Shown piece by piece: positions 7,555 to 16,644 of a stretch of 64,000 nucleotides of DNA. The stretch's first letter is position 1. Each line of letters opens with the position of its first letter. Location of the stretch: the NCBI RefSeq assembly GCF_014192395.1, contig NZ_JACHXW010000007.1, positions 1-64,000 of the forward strand, written 5' to 3'. This DNA is from Paenibacillus endophyticus (GTDB taxonomy: Bacteria > Bacillota > Bacilli > Paenibacillales > Paenibacillaceae). The notes below the pieces were generated by a model. That model did not search any database. It was not told the DNA's origin and saw only the letters and a list, made by a program, of their open reading frames with translations. The position numbers and the translations under genes were made by a program.

Positions 7555-8615
7555 TACTTGCCCACTATTTCTTGCAGCGCTTGGATGAACGCATCCATTT
7601 CTTCATCCGTCCCGATGCTCACCCGCAAATAACCGTCAATCCGCGGCTGATTGAAGTAGCGAACCAATACCCCTTTATCCCTAAGCTGCTGAAAAATCAC
7701 TTGCGCCTCCAGCCTGTTATGCGAAATAAATACAAAATTCGCTTTGGAGTCGGTCACTTTGAAATCCATCGCGAGCAATTGCTCCGTTACACGCTCCCGC
7801 GTAGCGACAACCTTTGCCGTCGTACCCTTGAAATAATCGTCGTCTTCGATAGCAGCAACCGCCCCTGCCAGCGCAAGCCGATCGATCGTATAGGAATTGA
7901 ACGAATTTTTAATGCGATTCAAACCCTCAATCAACTCTTCGCTGCCAAAAGCAAAACCAACGCGCAGGCCTGCCAGAGAACGCGATTTCGATAGCGTCTG
8001 CACGACAAGCAAATTCGGATAATCGCCAATCAGCTCGATAGCCGACTGTCCTCCGAAGTCGATATAGGCTTCATCGATGATGACGACCTGATCGGGATGG
8101 TCTGCCAGCAGCTTGCGGATATCATCCAGCGGGAGCAGCTCCGCAGTCGGCGCGTTGGGATTAGGCACGACAATCCCGCCGTTATCTACTCGGAAGTCTT
8201 CGACTCGAACCTGAAACTGCTCGTCCAGCGGAATAAGCTCCGCGCGGAGTCCATAAAGCTTGGCATATACTTTATAGAAGCTATAAGTGATATCCGGAAA
8301 CAGAAGCTTCTTTGCAGGATCGAAAAACGCCGCAAATGCAAACGCCAAAATTTCATCCGAGCCATTTCCGGCAAACACCTGTCCTGCAGGCAGACCGTAA
8401 TAGGCAGCAGCAGCTTTCACAAGATCCTCGCACGTAGGATCCGGATATAAGCGCAGATCAGCATTGGCAGCATTCTTAATAGCCGCAATAACCTTCGGTG
8501 AAGGTGGGTAAGGGTTCTCATTTGTATTCAGCTTTATGTACGTTTTGTCCTTCGGCTGCTCGCCTGGCACATACGGCACGAGCGATGCGGTTAGCGGACT
8601 CCAGAATTTACTCAA
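7554..8615 (-). CDS. hisC: Histidinol-phosphate aminotransferase
   Basis: 353-residue fold-type I, PLP-dependent enzyme that makes histidinol phosphate from imidazole-acetol phosphate; relatives also act on aromatic amino acids. Family marks include LNTNENPYPP near the N-terminus, VIIDEAYIDF (PLP-contacting Asp/Tyr) and TLSKSRSLAGLRVGF with the Schiff-base lysine. The open frame reaches 8672, but AAAGGAAG and an 8-base gap favour a TTG at 8615. It lies outside any his operon, so a role in aromatic amino acid synthesis cannot be excluded. Confidence 0.92.
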   Translation of the reverse strand: MSKFWSPLTASLVPYVPGEQPKDKTYIKLNTNENPYPPSPKVIAAIKNAANADLRLYPDPTCEDLVKAAAAYYGLPAGQVFAGNGSDEILAFAFAAFFDPAKKLLFPDITYSFYKVYAKLYGLRAELIPLDEQFQVRVEDFRVDNGGIVVPNPNAPTAELLPLDDIRKLLADHPDQVVIIDEAYIDFGGQSAIELIGDYPNLLVVQTLSKSRSLAGLRVGFAFGSEELIEGLNRIKNSFNSYTIDRLALAGAVAAIEDDDYFKGTTAKVVATRERVTEQLLAMDFKVTDSKANFVFISHNRLEAQVIFQQLRDKGVLVRYFNQPRIDGYLRVSIGTDEEMDAFIQALQEIVGK

Positions 8616-8661
8616 TGGTAGATCTTCCTTTCGTTTTAGCTTCCGTTTTACATGGAGGAGC

Positions 8662-9111
8662 TTAGCTTGCATGAATGAGCAGCTTCGTAATCAGCAAGCC
8701 GAGCAGCGCGCCGAATGTGTTGAGAATAATATCATCGATGTCGAAGCTGCCCACACGCAATAGCATCTGCATAAGCTCTACTGCCGTAATGATAATGATC
8801 GAAGCTGCCGCAAGAGCAAATCCGCTGCTGTACCTTCTATTCAATAAGGGCAAAAACACGCCAATCGGGATAAAGAGAATAATATTTCCGAATAGATTTT
8901 TGAACCACGTATCAAAATTAAAATGATCATGATAAATGATATATTTTTTAATGGTATAGAAAGGAACTAAATTATAGCTATAGCCTTCTCCAAAATAACG
9001 ATTCCGATAAAACAACAGCCAACACATGACAAGCACGTAGCCGCACGCAAGCGCGGTAAGAAATAAATTCAGCAATACGCTCCTGGAATATGCTTTCGGG
9101 TATAACCGCAT
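8662..9111 (-). CDS. VanZ-family membrane protein
   Basis: About 149 residues, four to five membrane helices, with the VanZ-like core NLVPFYTIKKYI, NLFGNIILFIPIGVFLPLL and VGSFDIDDIILNTFGALLG. VanZ proteins affect teicoplanin resistance or surface properties by an unclear mechanism. The ATG at 9111 follows GGAG by nine bases and sits two bases after the phosphoesterase stop. A longer reading from a TTG at 9126 is less likely. Confidence 0.88.
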   Translation of the reverse strand: MRLYPKAYSRSVLLNLFLTALACGYVLVMCWLLFYRNRYFGEGYSYNLVPFYTIKKYIIYHDHFNFDTWFKNLFGNIILFIPIGVFLPLLNRRYSSGFALAAASIIIITAVELMQMLLRVGSFDIDDIILNTFGALLGLLITKLLIHAS

Positions 9112-9113
9112 TC

Positions 9114-9827
9114 CTACAGTCTCCAAGGCACGGCATAGGTTTGAAATTCATCGGCACCCGTTATCGCAAGTCCGTTAAGCTGATGGCCGGATGCACATCC
9201 TCCATCAACGCCGATCTTACCCGGCCCGAACCATATATTCGGATTGCCATGGATATCAATCGCTTTGGTATGGCCGAAGACGACGGTCTTGGCCACATTA
9301 GTCGGCCTGCTTAGGAAAGGCTCCTTGATGTAAAGAAAATCTCTGGACGGCTGCTCTTTCCAATTCAAGTAGTTCGGGTTAAGCCCGGCGTGTACGTAGA
9401 TGAAGTGCTCATCCTCATGATAATATGGCAGTTGATCCAGAAATGCCATATGATGCATGTAGCGTTCTTGAACGGCGGCCTTTGCCTGATCAATAATGTC
9501 TCCGATTGCGCCCTGGGTCGCACCGGCATAACTCTCAGCGGTCTGCCTGCCGCCATGTCCCTCAAATTTAATGAGCGCCTGCTCGCTCCGCTCCAGCATC
9601 ACATCCACGAAGCGCTCGTCATGATTGCCTTGGACGGCGATAGCGCCGTCATTCTTGACCAAACCTGCAACCTGCTCTACAACCTCGCGACTGCGGGGTC
9701 CGCGGTCAACAAAATCGCCAAGCAGCATGAGCTGATCCTCACCCGGACAATAATTCATTCGCTCGAGCAAATCGTTGAACGGCGAATAGCAGCCATGAAT
9801 ATCGCTTATGACAAGGGTTCGCTTCAT
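9114..9827 (-). CDS. PPP-type metallophosphoesterase
   Basis: 237 residues with the full two-metal signature of the PPP/ApaH/PrpE group: SDIHGC (about 8-13), [11 protein letters not shown] (about 36-46), QGNHDERF (about 66-73), and later His residues in VHAGLN and VFGHTK. It should hydrolyse phosphoprotein or dinucleotide tetraphosphate substrates; which one cannot be decided. It overlaps the GNAT gene by four bases (ATGA) and is followed at once by the VanZ gene. Confidence 0.9.
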   Translation of the reverse strand: MKRTLVISDIHGCYSPFNDLLERMNYCPGEDQLMLLGDFVDRGPRSREVVEQVAGLVKNDGAIAVQGNHDERFVDVMLERSEQALIKFEGHGGRQTAESYAGATQGAIGDIIDQAKAAVQERYMHHMAFLDQLPYYHEDEHFIYVHAGLNPNYLNWKEQPSRDFLYIKEPFLSRPTNVAKTVVFGHTKAIDIHGNPNIWFGPGKIGVDGGCASGHQLNGLAITGADEFQTYAVPWRL

Positions 9828-10330
9828 ACGCGCCTCCCCGAGATCACAAGATCTCTCTCTATGCCGTCAAGTACGGCAACTTTGGGGAGATGACCCCATG
9901 TTTCAAAACCGAACTTCCGGAGGAGAGCCAAACTTGGTTCATTATGTCCGAATACGAAGCCAAGCAAGGTGTGCAGCCCTAAGCGCGGACATTCGTCTAT
10001 CGCCTTCTGAATAAGAATAGATCCTAGCCCCAGCTTCCGGAATGGCTCTGCGATATAAATGCTGATCTCCGCTGTGGCAAGATAGGCTGGCCGGCCATAG
10101 AAGGATTGAAAGCTGAACCATGCAGCAATTTCTCCCTCTATTCGCAAAACCCACAGCGGACGGAAATCAGCCGAGTGGTCATCAAACCAAGCCCGCTTGC
10201 TCGCGACCGTGGCCGGCTCCAAATCCGCCGTGACCATTCTGCTTGCAATCGTAGCATTATAAATATCAACGATACGCTCCAGTTCGCTTAGCTGCGCATC
10301 CATAATTTCATACTGTAGCTGTCTGGTCAT
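9824..10330 (-). CDS. GNAT acetyltransferase, phosphinothricin-acetyltransferase-like
   Basis: 168-residue acetyl-CoA-dependent N-acetyltransferase. The segments [20 protein letters not shown] (CoA-binding loop) and [20 protein letters not shown] are characteristic of the Bar/Pat branch, which acetylates phosphinothricin, methionine sulfone and similar amines. The ATG at 10330 has GAGGTG six bases before it; a GTG at 10339 lies inside that ribosome site. First gene of a five-gene operon. Substrate unknown. Confidence 0.88.
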   Translation of the reverse strand: MTRQLQYEIMDAQLSELERIVDIYNATIASRMVTADLEPATVASKRAWFDDHSADFRPLWVLRIEGEIAAWFSFQSFYGRPAYLATAEISIYIAEPFRKLGLGSILIQKAIDECPRLGLHTLLGFVFGHNEPSLALLRKFGFETWGHLPKVAVLDGIERDLVISGRRV

Positions 10331-10411
10331 GCTCGCCACCTCTTACCTTTCTATGTTAGTCACTAAGTCCCTTGCGTTTGAATGCTGTTAACTTTGACAA
10401 ATTATATCACA

Positions 10412-11011
10412 TCACGAATTGTCAGATATATAATTAATGTATTCAGCCGGCGTATTCAAATTAATAAACGTAGCCATGTGATTCGGCTGTTGCGGTCCAA
10501 CTACTATGGTACGGAGTCCATTCAACAAGCCCATTAGCCGCAAATCTCCCTTTTTCAGCGACGCCTCGATATCCGGGGCCGTTCCGGCATGATAGAGCGC
10601 ATGAAAAGGCTGGCCCTTGACATGAATCACATCCGCTCCCTGCGCCATATGTGCCTTTAACGCAGCGAGCAGCTCCTCCGACACCCGCGGCATGTCGCAG
10701 GCCATCACAAATACATACCCGCTGCCAATAGCCGACAAACCAGCATGAAGACCCGATAATGGACCGCATTCCGGATAGATATCACTCATATAGCTCACTG
10801 TATCAGCTAATTCTCCTAGATTAGCGCGGTATATCGCCTCCCGCTCAGGTCGACCAACCGATACGGTCACATGATCGGTTAAATGAACAAGCTGCCTTAC
10901 AAGCCGATATACAAGCGGCTTGCCTCCTATGTCCAGCAGCGCTTTGTCCGTTCCCATTCTCGTGCTTTGCCCGCCGGCAAGCAGCAGGCCTTGTATATGA
11001 CGCTCGCCCAT
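10412..11011 (-). CDS. mobA: Molybdenum cofactor guanylyltransferase
   Basis: About 199 residues. The nucleotidyltransferase signature LLLAGGQSTRMGTDKALL is at the N-terminus and VMACDMPRV carries the metal-binding Asp. MobA joins GMP to molybdopterin to form the guanine dinucleotide cofactor. No other moco gene is nearby. The start is uncertain: the ATG at 11023 touches the GAGGGGA site, while the ATG at 11011 has more usable spacing. The upstream part of the open frame is just the intergenic repeat. Confidence 0.85.
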   Translation of the reverse strand: MGERHIQGLLLAGGQSTRMGTDKALLDIGGKPLVYRLVRQLVHLTDHVTVSVGRPEREAIYRANLGELADTVSYMSDIYPECGPLSGLHAGLSAIGSGYVFVMACDMPRVSEELLAALKAHMAQGADVIHVKGQPFHALYHAGTAPDIEASLKKGDLRLMGLLNGLRTIVVGPQQPNHMATFINLNTPAEYINYISDNS

Positions 11012-11036
11012 CAGACCTCTCATTCCCCTCAATAGA

Positions 11037-11133
11037 CAAGCGTAAACGGCTGTCGCCGTCCTCTGTGGCAAAAGCAGTCGTTTCGCGGAGACAGATAGCA
11101 CATTTATAGGTGAAAACATATAAATGCTTATAG
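11037..11133 (+). repeat. Intergenic repeat, subtype A (copy 2)
   Basis: Begins CAAGCGTAAACGGCTGTCGC, then CTCTGTGGCAAAAGCAGTCG and TTTCGCGGAGA. The second half is a long hairpin: ATAGCACATTTATAG with TATAAATGCTTATAG. Nearly identical to the copy at 63656. Confidence 0.88.
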
Positions 11134-11135
11134 AT

Positions 11136-11177
11136 GAACAAAGCCCGCCGAGTGACTGCGCTCGGCGGGCTTTGTTC
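11136..11177. terminator. 17-bp perfect terminator hairpin between two repeat copies
   Basis: The perfect stem 11136-11152 with 11161-11177 has an 8-base loop. It follows glnS on the minus strand and is flanked by intergenic repeats on both sides. Confidence 0.8.
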
Positions 11178-11272
11178 AAATATAGGAAAGTATATCCTTA
11201 GGCTATACATTCTCTATATTTCTCGGAATGAAACGCGCCTCGCCGCCAAAGGACGGCGATAGCCGTTTCACC
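11177..11272 (-). repeat. Intergenic repeat, subtype C (copy 3, inverted)
   Basis: Read on the minus strand it begins GGTGAAACGGCTATCGCCGT, then CCTTTGGCGGC and GCGTTTCATTCCGAGAAATA, and ends with a TATAGAGAATGTATA / TATACTTTCCTATA hairpin. Same subtype as 44161. Confidence 0.85.
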
Positions 11273-11282
11273 TTGGATGCCC

Positions 11283-12956
11283 TTAGGCTTTGGACGGATC
11301 AAACGAGCTTTTCAGCGATACGATTCGGTTGAAAGCAAGCTTCTCTGCCGTCGTATCCTTAGGATCTACATTGAAGTAGCCATGACGGAAAAATTGGAAC
11401 TTATCACCGCCTGCTGCTTCTTTCATATTCGGCTCAACGAAGCCTTGCAGCACCTCAAGCGAATTCGGATTAATGCATTCAAGGAAAGGCTTGCCTTCCT
11501 CTTCAGCCTCACTCGTAATGAGCGGCTCGAACAAGCGGAAATCCGCTGCTACCGCTTGCGACGCTTCGACCCAGTGAATCGTGCCCTTTACCTTGCGCTC
11601 ATTAAAGCCAGAGCCGCTCTTCGTCTTCGGATCGTAGGTGCAGTGCAGCTCAATAACTTGTCCTGCCTCGTCCTTGATGACCTCTTGGCATGTGATGAAG
11701 TAGGCATGCTTGAGACGCACCTCGTTGCCAGGGAAGAGTCGGAAATATTTGTTGGGAGGATTCTCCATGAAATCGTCTTGTTCAATGTACAGCTCGCGCG
11801 AGAATGGAATTTGGCGAACGCCCATTTCCTCGTTCTCTGCATTGTTCTCCGCATCCAGCAGCTCGGACTTGCCTTCCGGATAGTTCGTAATGACGACTTT
11901 CAACGGACGAAGAACTGCCATCGTGCGAAGCGCCTTCAGTTTCAAGTCTTCTCTTATGAAATGCTCCAGATTGCGCTCGTCTACGAGACTATTGCTCTTG
12001 GATACACCGATCTCCCTGCAGAATGCGCGCATGGATTCGGGCGTATAGCCCTTGCGGCGCAAACCGCTGATCGTCGGCATACGAGGATCGTCCCAGCCGT
12101 CTACGACCGCTTCGTCTACCAGTTGCTTCAGCTTCCGCTTGCTCATAACCGTATTCGTCACGTTAAGACGCGCGAACTCATATTGACGGGGTACTGCTGC
12201 CATCTCGCACTCGGCGACCGTCCAATCGTACAGCGGGCGATGATCCTCGAATTCCAATGTACAGATGGAATGCGTAATGCCTTCGATCGCATCGCTCAGC
12301 GGGTGAGCGTAGTCATACATCGGATAGATGCACCATGCATCACCGGTACGGTGATGATGCGTGTGCGCAATCCGGTACAGCACGGGATCGCGCAGCGTAA
12401 TGTTCGGCGAAGCCATGTCGATCTTGGCACGCAGCACTCGCTCGCCGTCTTTGAACTCTCCAGCGCGCATACGCGCGAACAGATCCAGATTCTCCTCTAC
12501 GGTGCGGCTGCGGTATGGGCTTTCTTTTCCAGGCTCCGTAAGGGTGCCGCGGTACTCCCGGGTTTGCTCTGCCGTCAAATCGCAGACGTATGCTTTGCCC
12601 TTCTTGATCAGCAGGACCGCACGGTTATAGAGCTCTTCAAAATAATCCGATGCAAAACGAAGGTCATCCCATTCGAAGCCGAGCCAACGGACATCCTCTT
12701 GGATGGATTCTACGTACTCGGTATCCTCTTTAAGAGGGTTCGTATCGTCAAAGCGCAAATTGGTTCTGCCCTTGAATTCATCCGCAAGCTCAAAATTCAG
12801 ACAGATCGACTTGGCGTGTCCAATATGCAAATAGCCGTTTGGCTCAGGCGGGAAACGCGTGACCACTTCCTGCACATGGCCGCTCTTCAAATCTTCGACT
12901 ACAATGTTTTTTATGAAATTCGAGGATGATGACTTATTCTCTACAGCATTCTCCAT
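11283..12956 (-). CDS. glnS: Glutaminyl-tRNA synthetase
   Basis: 557-residue class I synthetase that charges tRNA-Gln directly. The HIGH box is in [15 protein letters not shown] and the KMSKS-like loop reads VMSKRKL. The GlnRS catalytic core ([40 protein letters not shown]) is followed by the two C-terminal beta-barrels of the anticodon-binding region. Many Bacillota lack GlnRS and use GatCAB instead; a GlnRS is nevertheless found in various Paenibacillus. It is monocistronic, with the divergent glycosylation cluster upstream. Confidence 0.96.
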   Translation of the reverse strand: MENAVENKSSSSNFIKNIVVEDLKSGHVQEVVTRFPPEPNGYLHIGHAKSICLNFELADEFKGRTNLRFDDTNPLKEDTEYVESIQEDVRWLGFEWDDLRFASDYFEELYNRAVLLIKKGKAYVCDLTAEQTREYRGTLTEPGKESPYRSRTVEENLDLFARMRAGEFKDGERVLRAKIDMASPNITLRDPVLYRIAHTHHHRTGDAWCIYPMYDYAHPLSDAIEGITHSICTLEFEDHRPLYDWTVAECEMAAVPRQYEFARLNVTNTVMSKRKLKQLVDEAVVDGWDDPRMPTISGLRRKGYTPESMRAFCREIGVSKSNSLVDERNLEHFIREDLKLKALRTMAVLRPLKVVITNYPEGKSELLDAENNAENEEMGVRQIPFSRELYIEQDDFMENPPNKYFRLFPGNEVRLKHAYFITCQEVIKDEAGQVIELHCTYDPKTKSGSGFNERKVKGTIHWVEASQAVAADFRLFEPLITSEAEEEGKPFLECINPNSLEVLQGFVEPNMKEAAGGDKFQFFRHGYFNVDPKDTTAEKLAFNRIVSLKSSFDPSKA

Positions 12957-13172
12957 CTGCGACCAACCTTTCCACGAAAAATATTTATCCTCTTATAATA
13001 CACAAATTCCCGCAAAATTATAATACTATCCCAAGATCGCGCCCGTTAATAGAAACGAAAGCACCCCGCTTTCAGCGAAAATATATTCGCATGCGTACAT
13101 GCAGCGTCCGCATAGGCTTCATACAAAGTGAATACACGAACATGACACGAGCCGATGGAAGGTGATAAGACA

Positions 13173-14387
13173 GTGGCTGTTTCTTCCTTTGTGATATTCC
13201 CAGACGGAGGCTGGAATAATCTCCCCGCCCCTTTTCAAAGACTGTTCGAAGAGCTTGGCAAGAAGCATCTCGTTTATATCGTATCTGCGGAGCCGGTCTC
13301 CTCGCAGGCATCCGTCGCAGTCCAAACGTTATCGCTAGAACAAGTTAAAACGTTCGACTGGGAAGAAGCAGCCGCTGTCGTTCTGCATCCCTGCTGGATA
13401 CAAGCAGCGATGGCCGCAGATCCCAAGCAGCTGATTGCTATGCCGGACTCCCCGCAGCAGGGCGAACCGGCACTTTGGACAAAATGCCGAAAGTGGCTAT
13501 GCGCCCATGCCGACTTGATCATTACGGATGCGGAGCCGTATTATCTGGAGCAGGCTTTTTGCATGGAGCATGTATTCTTGCTCGACGGGCGCGACGAGGT
13601 GACTGATTTACTGGCAAGGCAAGCCTTCGGCTGGATGCTTAGCGGCTTCTCCCCGAAGCCGCTCGTTCGTTTGCAGCAGCGCTGCCTTGCGGAATGGCAC
13701 AGCAAGCAGCTGTCCGGCGATCCCAAGCGCACTAGCGGTGACAAGCTCTCGCTTTATTTCTTCCATGCCGTCTATCGTTACCTTGTCTATGATTTGGAAC
13801 GGGCAAGAGAGGCAGTCCTTGCGGCATTCGAGCTTGCCGTCTTAGAAGGCAAAGCGGATGCGCTGTCTACCTACTACCGGTTTTTGTCCGCCATTGAGTT
13901 GAAGCAAGGACTCACCAGACAGGCCGTGCAAACCTACAGCTTCTCTGCTGTGACCGAGGAGGAAAGGCGCACGGTCGATTTTCTAGATGAATGGCTGAAT
14001 GACGGGAAAGACGGGCTCGCAGGCGCGCTCCTCTACCGGTTGAATGATGATTTCAAGCAGTCCATGGAGAGGCTCGAGCTGCTCAATGCCGATCCGATGG
14101 CGCAGCGGCTGTCGATCGAATGCTGTATCCAAACGGGACGCCTTAATGAAGCCCTCCGAAGGACGGCGAATAAGCAGCTGCGGCAAGGCGATGACGAGCA
14201 GCAATATTTGCTGCTTCGCGGAACAGCGGCTCTGCTTGCGGGACATAGGCATGAGGCGATTCATCGCTTTTTAGAGGCCGCTGAACACCGGATAGAAGCA
14301 CTGGGAAATATCGCCGAGATTGCCGCATTGGATTCAGCCGTTCAAGAGCTGTTCAGGGGATCCGGTCTTGAAAGCAGTCATGATTAA
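13173..14387 (+). CDS. TPR-like protein heading the glycosylation cluster, function unknown
   Basis: About 404 residues. The N-terminal 170 residues look like one Rossmann half of a GT-B glycosyltransferase (VIFPDGGWNNLPAPFQRLFE, then LVYIVS). The rest is helical with TPR-like repeats (residues about 190-400; for example DEQQYLLLRGTAALLAGHRH). I see no complete nucleotide-sugar site, so it may be an accessory or scaffolding subunit. An ATG at 13155 is possible, but AAGGTG placed 8 bases ahead favours the GTG at 13173. It is followed 21 bp later by a GT2 and then a GT4, in one apparent operon. Confidence 0.7.
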   Translation: MAVSSFVIFPDGGWNNLPAPFQRLFEELGKKHLVYIVSAEPVSSQASVAVQTLSLEQVKTFDWEEAAAVVLHPCWIQAAMAADPKQLIAMPDSPQQGEPALWTKCRKWLCAHADLIITDAEPYYLEQAFCMEHVFLLDGRDEVTDLLARQAFGWMLSGFSPKPLVRLQQRCLAEWHSKQLSGDPKRTSGDKLSLYFFHAVYRYLVYDLERAREAVLAAFELAVLEGKADALSTYYRFLSAIELKQGLTRQAVQTYSFSAVTEEERRTVDFLDEWLNDGKDGLAGALLYRLNDDFKQSMERLELLNADPMAQRLSIECCIQTGRLNEALRRTANKQLRQGDDEQQYLLLRGTAALLAGHRHEAIHRFLEAAEHRIEALGNIAEIAALDSAVQELFRGSGLESSHD

Positions 14388-14408
14388 GCTGAGGAGGAGG
14401 ACATCGCA

Positions 14409-15152
14409 ATGGACGACGGACGCATTTGGCGGCGCAAAAAAAGCGGCAATAAGCTGACTGCGATCATGCAGGTCAGGAATGAGCAAGGGCGCTATTTGGA
14501 AGCCGTTTTAGCCGAGCTGTCTCGGTTTGTCGACGAAATTGTCATAGTCGATGACGCCAGCACCGACGGCACTTGCGAGCTGTGCAGCTCCTTCAGCAAG
14601 GTAGTGAGGCTTGTCCGTCTGGAGAGTTCTTTGTTCCGCACGGAATGGCAGCTGAGAAAACGGCTTTGGGATGAAGCAGTCGTCACCTCCCCCGACTGGA
14701 TCCTTTCCGTGGATGCCGACGAAATCTATGAACAGCGTGCCGCCTTGTCCATTCGAGAGCTCATTAACCAAGACCAGTACGACTGGGTAGGCTATCGCAT
14801 ATATGATTTCTGGGGCTCGCTGACCCATTACCGCGAGGATGAATGGTGGACGCTGCACAAGCGGCATACGATGACCTTGATCCGCTACTTGCCAGGCTTT
14901 CATTATTATTACCCGCAGTGGGAGCATCATGTCCCGCGCTTGCCGGTCACTGCCGCCGCTCTTCCGGGAGTATGCACGGAATTTCGAATTAAGCATCTCG
15001 GCTGGGCTGGCAGCGAGGCCGACCGACGAGCCAAATACGAGCGTTACAAGCAGCTCGATCCTTTCGGCAAGTGGGGCAGCCTCGCGCATTATGAATCGAT
15101 ACTCGATCCAAAGCCCCGCCTTGTGCGCTGGCATGAGGAGGCGATGGAATGA
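14409..15152 (+). CDS. Family 2 glycosyltransferase of the surface-glycan cluster
   Basis: 247-residue soluble GT2. IMQVRNEQGRYLEAVLAEL opens the nucleotide-binding strand, EIVIVDDASTDGT follows, and LSVDADEIYE carries the DXD-type metal site. The C-terminal half is rich in aromatic and basic residues (FHYYYPQWEHHVP), probably the acceptor site. GAGGAGGAGG precedes the ATG. It overlaps the next gene by four bases (ATGA) and sits between the TPR-like protein and a GT4. Confidence 0.9.
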   Translation: MDDGRIWRRKKSGNKLTAIMQVRNEQGRYLEAVLAELSRFVDEIVIVDDASTDGTCELCSSFSKVVRLVRLESSLFRTEWQLRKRLWDEAVVTSPDWILSVDADEIYEQRAALSIRELINQDQYDWVGYRIYDFWGSLTHYREDEWWTLHKRHTMTLIRYLPGFHYYYPQWEHHVPRLPVTAAALPGVCTEFRIKHLGWAGSEADRRAKYERYKQLDPFGKWGSLAHYESILDPKPRLVRWHEEAME

Positions 15153-16564
15153 CGAATGAGCCGAAGCGGGACACCGTCACCATTCTGACCCACAGCTATC
15201 TGGACGGCTATACGCAAAATATTACACGACCGTTCGGCGGGGGGCTCGAACGGTACATACATTCGCTGTGCCGCGTCATTATGAAGATGGGGCTGCAGCC
15301 TATCGTCTATCAGCTCTCTTATTACGGTACATTCAATACGGTCTACGAAGGCGTACAAGTACGCGGCTGGACCTATGAAACGGATAAAATCGCCGCTGCT
15401 TTTGAGGAAATGGCGGAAGCCTCGGAAGGCATCCTCATCTATGGCAGTTGCATCTGGCATCCGATTCGATATCGACCGGGCAGCATTGGCATTTGCCATG
15501 GCATTAGCTGGGATCGGCATGATATGCCTCGCGACACGAAGCAGGAGGTAGCCGCCATCATTCACGAGGCCGTGCTCCAGCTGGACCTCGTCGTTTCGGT
15601 AGACTCGCAGTTTCTGACGTATTGCCGGTCCGTATGCTGTTATCCCGATCCTACTCGCGTTATCTTGCTTCCGAACGCCGTGGACACGGAGTGGTTTACG
15701 CCAATGGAGGAAGCAGGCGGCGATGAAGGCGACGGTCTAGCTAGTAAGGGTGAAAGTAATGAAGGAACAGAGAGTGTAGTGAGCAACGAGCGTATAGAGG
15801 GCAATCGAGGTATGGAGAGCAACGAGCGTATAGAGGGCAATCGAGGTATGGAGAGCAACGAACGTATAGTGGGCAGTCGAGGTATAGAGAGCAACGAGCG
15901 TATAGAGGGCAATCGAGGTATAGAGAGCAACGAGCGTACTGAGGGCAGTCGGGGTATAAAGAGTAAAGAGCGTATTGAGGGCGATGGAGCGCGCTCTACG
16001 CAGCTTCGCGTTTTGTTTCCGCGCAGGCTTAGCTTCGAGCGCGGCATTGTGCCGATGATGCTGGTAGCCACGTCGCTCCTACAGGAATACCCCGGCGTGA
16101 CCGTCGAATTCGCCGGAGAGCTAGTCGAGAAAACACCGGTCGCGATAGCTTTTCGACTGTGGCTGGACTCCCATCCGCACCGCGACAGAATTGAGCATCG
16201 CGTCTATTCCTTTGATGAAGTTCGCATGGCTTATCGGAATGCGGATATCGCGGTCATTCCGACTATTTTCTCAGAGGGCACCTCCCTTGCCTGCCTGGAA
16301 GCGATGAGCTGCGGCATTCCCGTCGTGTCCAGCAACGTCGGGGGCTTGAACGATATCGTCATCGACGGCTTGAACGGGCGGCTTGTCCCGCCGCAGGCTG
16401 AAACGCTGACAGCTGCCGTAAAAACGCTGATGGACGATGATGCGCTGCGCCGCTCAATGGGGAAGCTCGCACGGCTTACTGCACTTGCTTTTGACCAGCG
16501 CAAATGGCATGCACAGTGGTCTGCTATTATTGAAGCGCAGCGGGAGAAGCTGCAGCGGGACTGA
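15149..16564 (+). CDS. Family 4 glycosyltransferase with a tandem-repeat linker
   Basis: 471 residues, GT-B fold. The N-domain begins TVTILTHSYLDGYTQNITRP with the GGGLERYIHSL loop that contacts the acceptor. The C-domain has RVLFPRRLSFERG, and FSEGTSLACLEAMSCGIPVV is the canonical GT4 sugar-nucleotide site with its two Glu. Between the domains (about residues 190-285) is an insert of 12-residue repeats (SNERIEGNRGME and variants) coded by a 36-bp tandem repeat; this is not normal for GT4 enzymes and reads as a flexible charged spacer. Last of the three forward genes and convergent with the GT2-TPR block. Confidence 0.9.
   Translation: MTNEPKRDTVTILTHSYLDGYTQNITRPFGGGLERYIHSLCRVIMKMGLQPIVYQLSYYGTFNTVYEGVQVRGWTYETDKIAAAFEEMAEASEGILIYGSCIWHPIRYRPGSIGICHGISWDRHDMPRDTKQEVAAIIHEAVLQLDLVVSVDSQFLTYCRSVCCYPDPTRVILLPNAVDTEWFTPMEEAGGDEGDGLASKGESNEGTESVVSNERIEGNRGMESNERIEGNRGMESNERIVGSRGIESNERIEGNRGIESNERTEGSRGIKSKERIEGDGARSTQLRVLFPRRLSFERGIVPMMLVATSLLQEYPGVTVEFAGELVEKTPVAIAFRLWLDSHPHRDRIEHRVYSFDEVRMAYRNADIAVIPTIFSEGTSLACLEAMSCGIPVVSSNVGGLNDIVIDGLNGRLVPPQAETLTAAVKTLMDDDALRRSMGKLARLTALAFDQRKWHAQWSAIIEAQREKLQRD
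15781..15996 (+). repeat. 36-bp tandem repeat inside the GT4 gene
   Basis: Six head-to-tail 36-bp copies (15781, 15817, 15853, 15889, 15925 and a degenerate 15961) beginning GAGCAACGAGCGTATAGAGG. The period is a multiple of three, so the frame is kept and copy number can change without breaking the enzyme. Confidence 0.92.
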
Positions 16565-16644
16565 TGGCGCAGCAGGTGGAATGCGCGCAGCAAATGCTCC
16601 GTTGCCTCCCGCCCGCTGCATCGATCATAGACAGCAGGATGATT

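Noticed and set aside
11277..12929. A 550-codon forward ORF
   Set aside because: Antisense shadow of glnS; the amino acid make-up is unnatural (rich in Arg, Leu, Ala, Ile) and there is no ribosome site.
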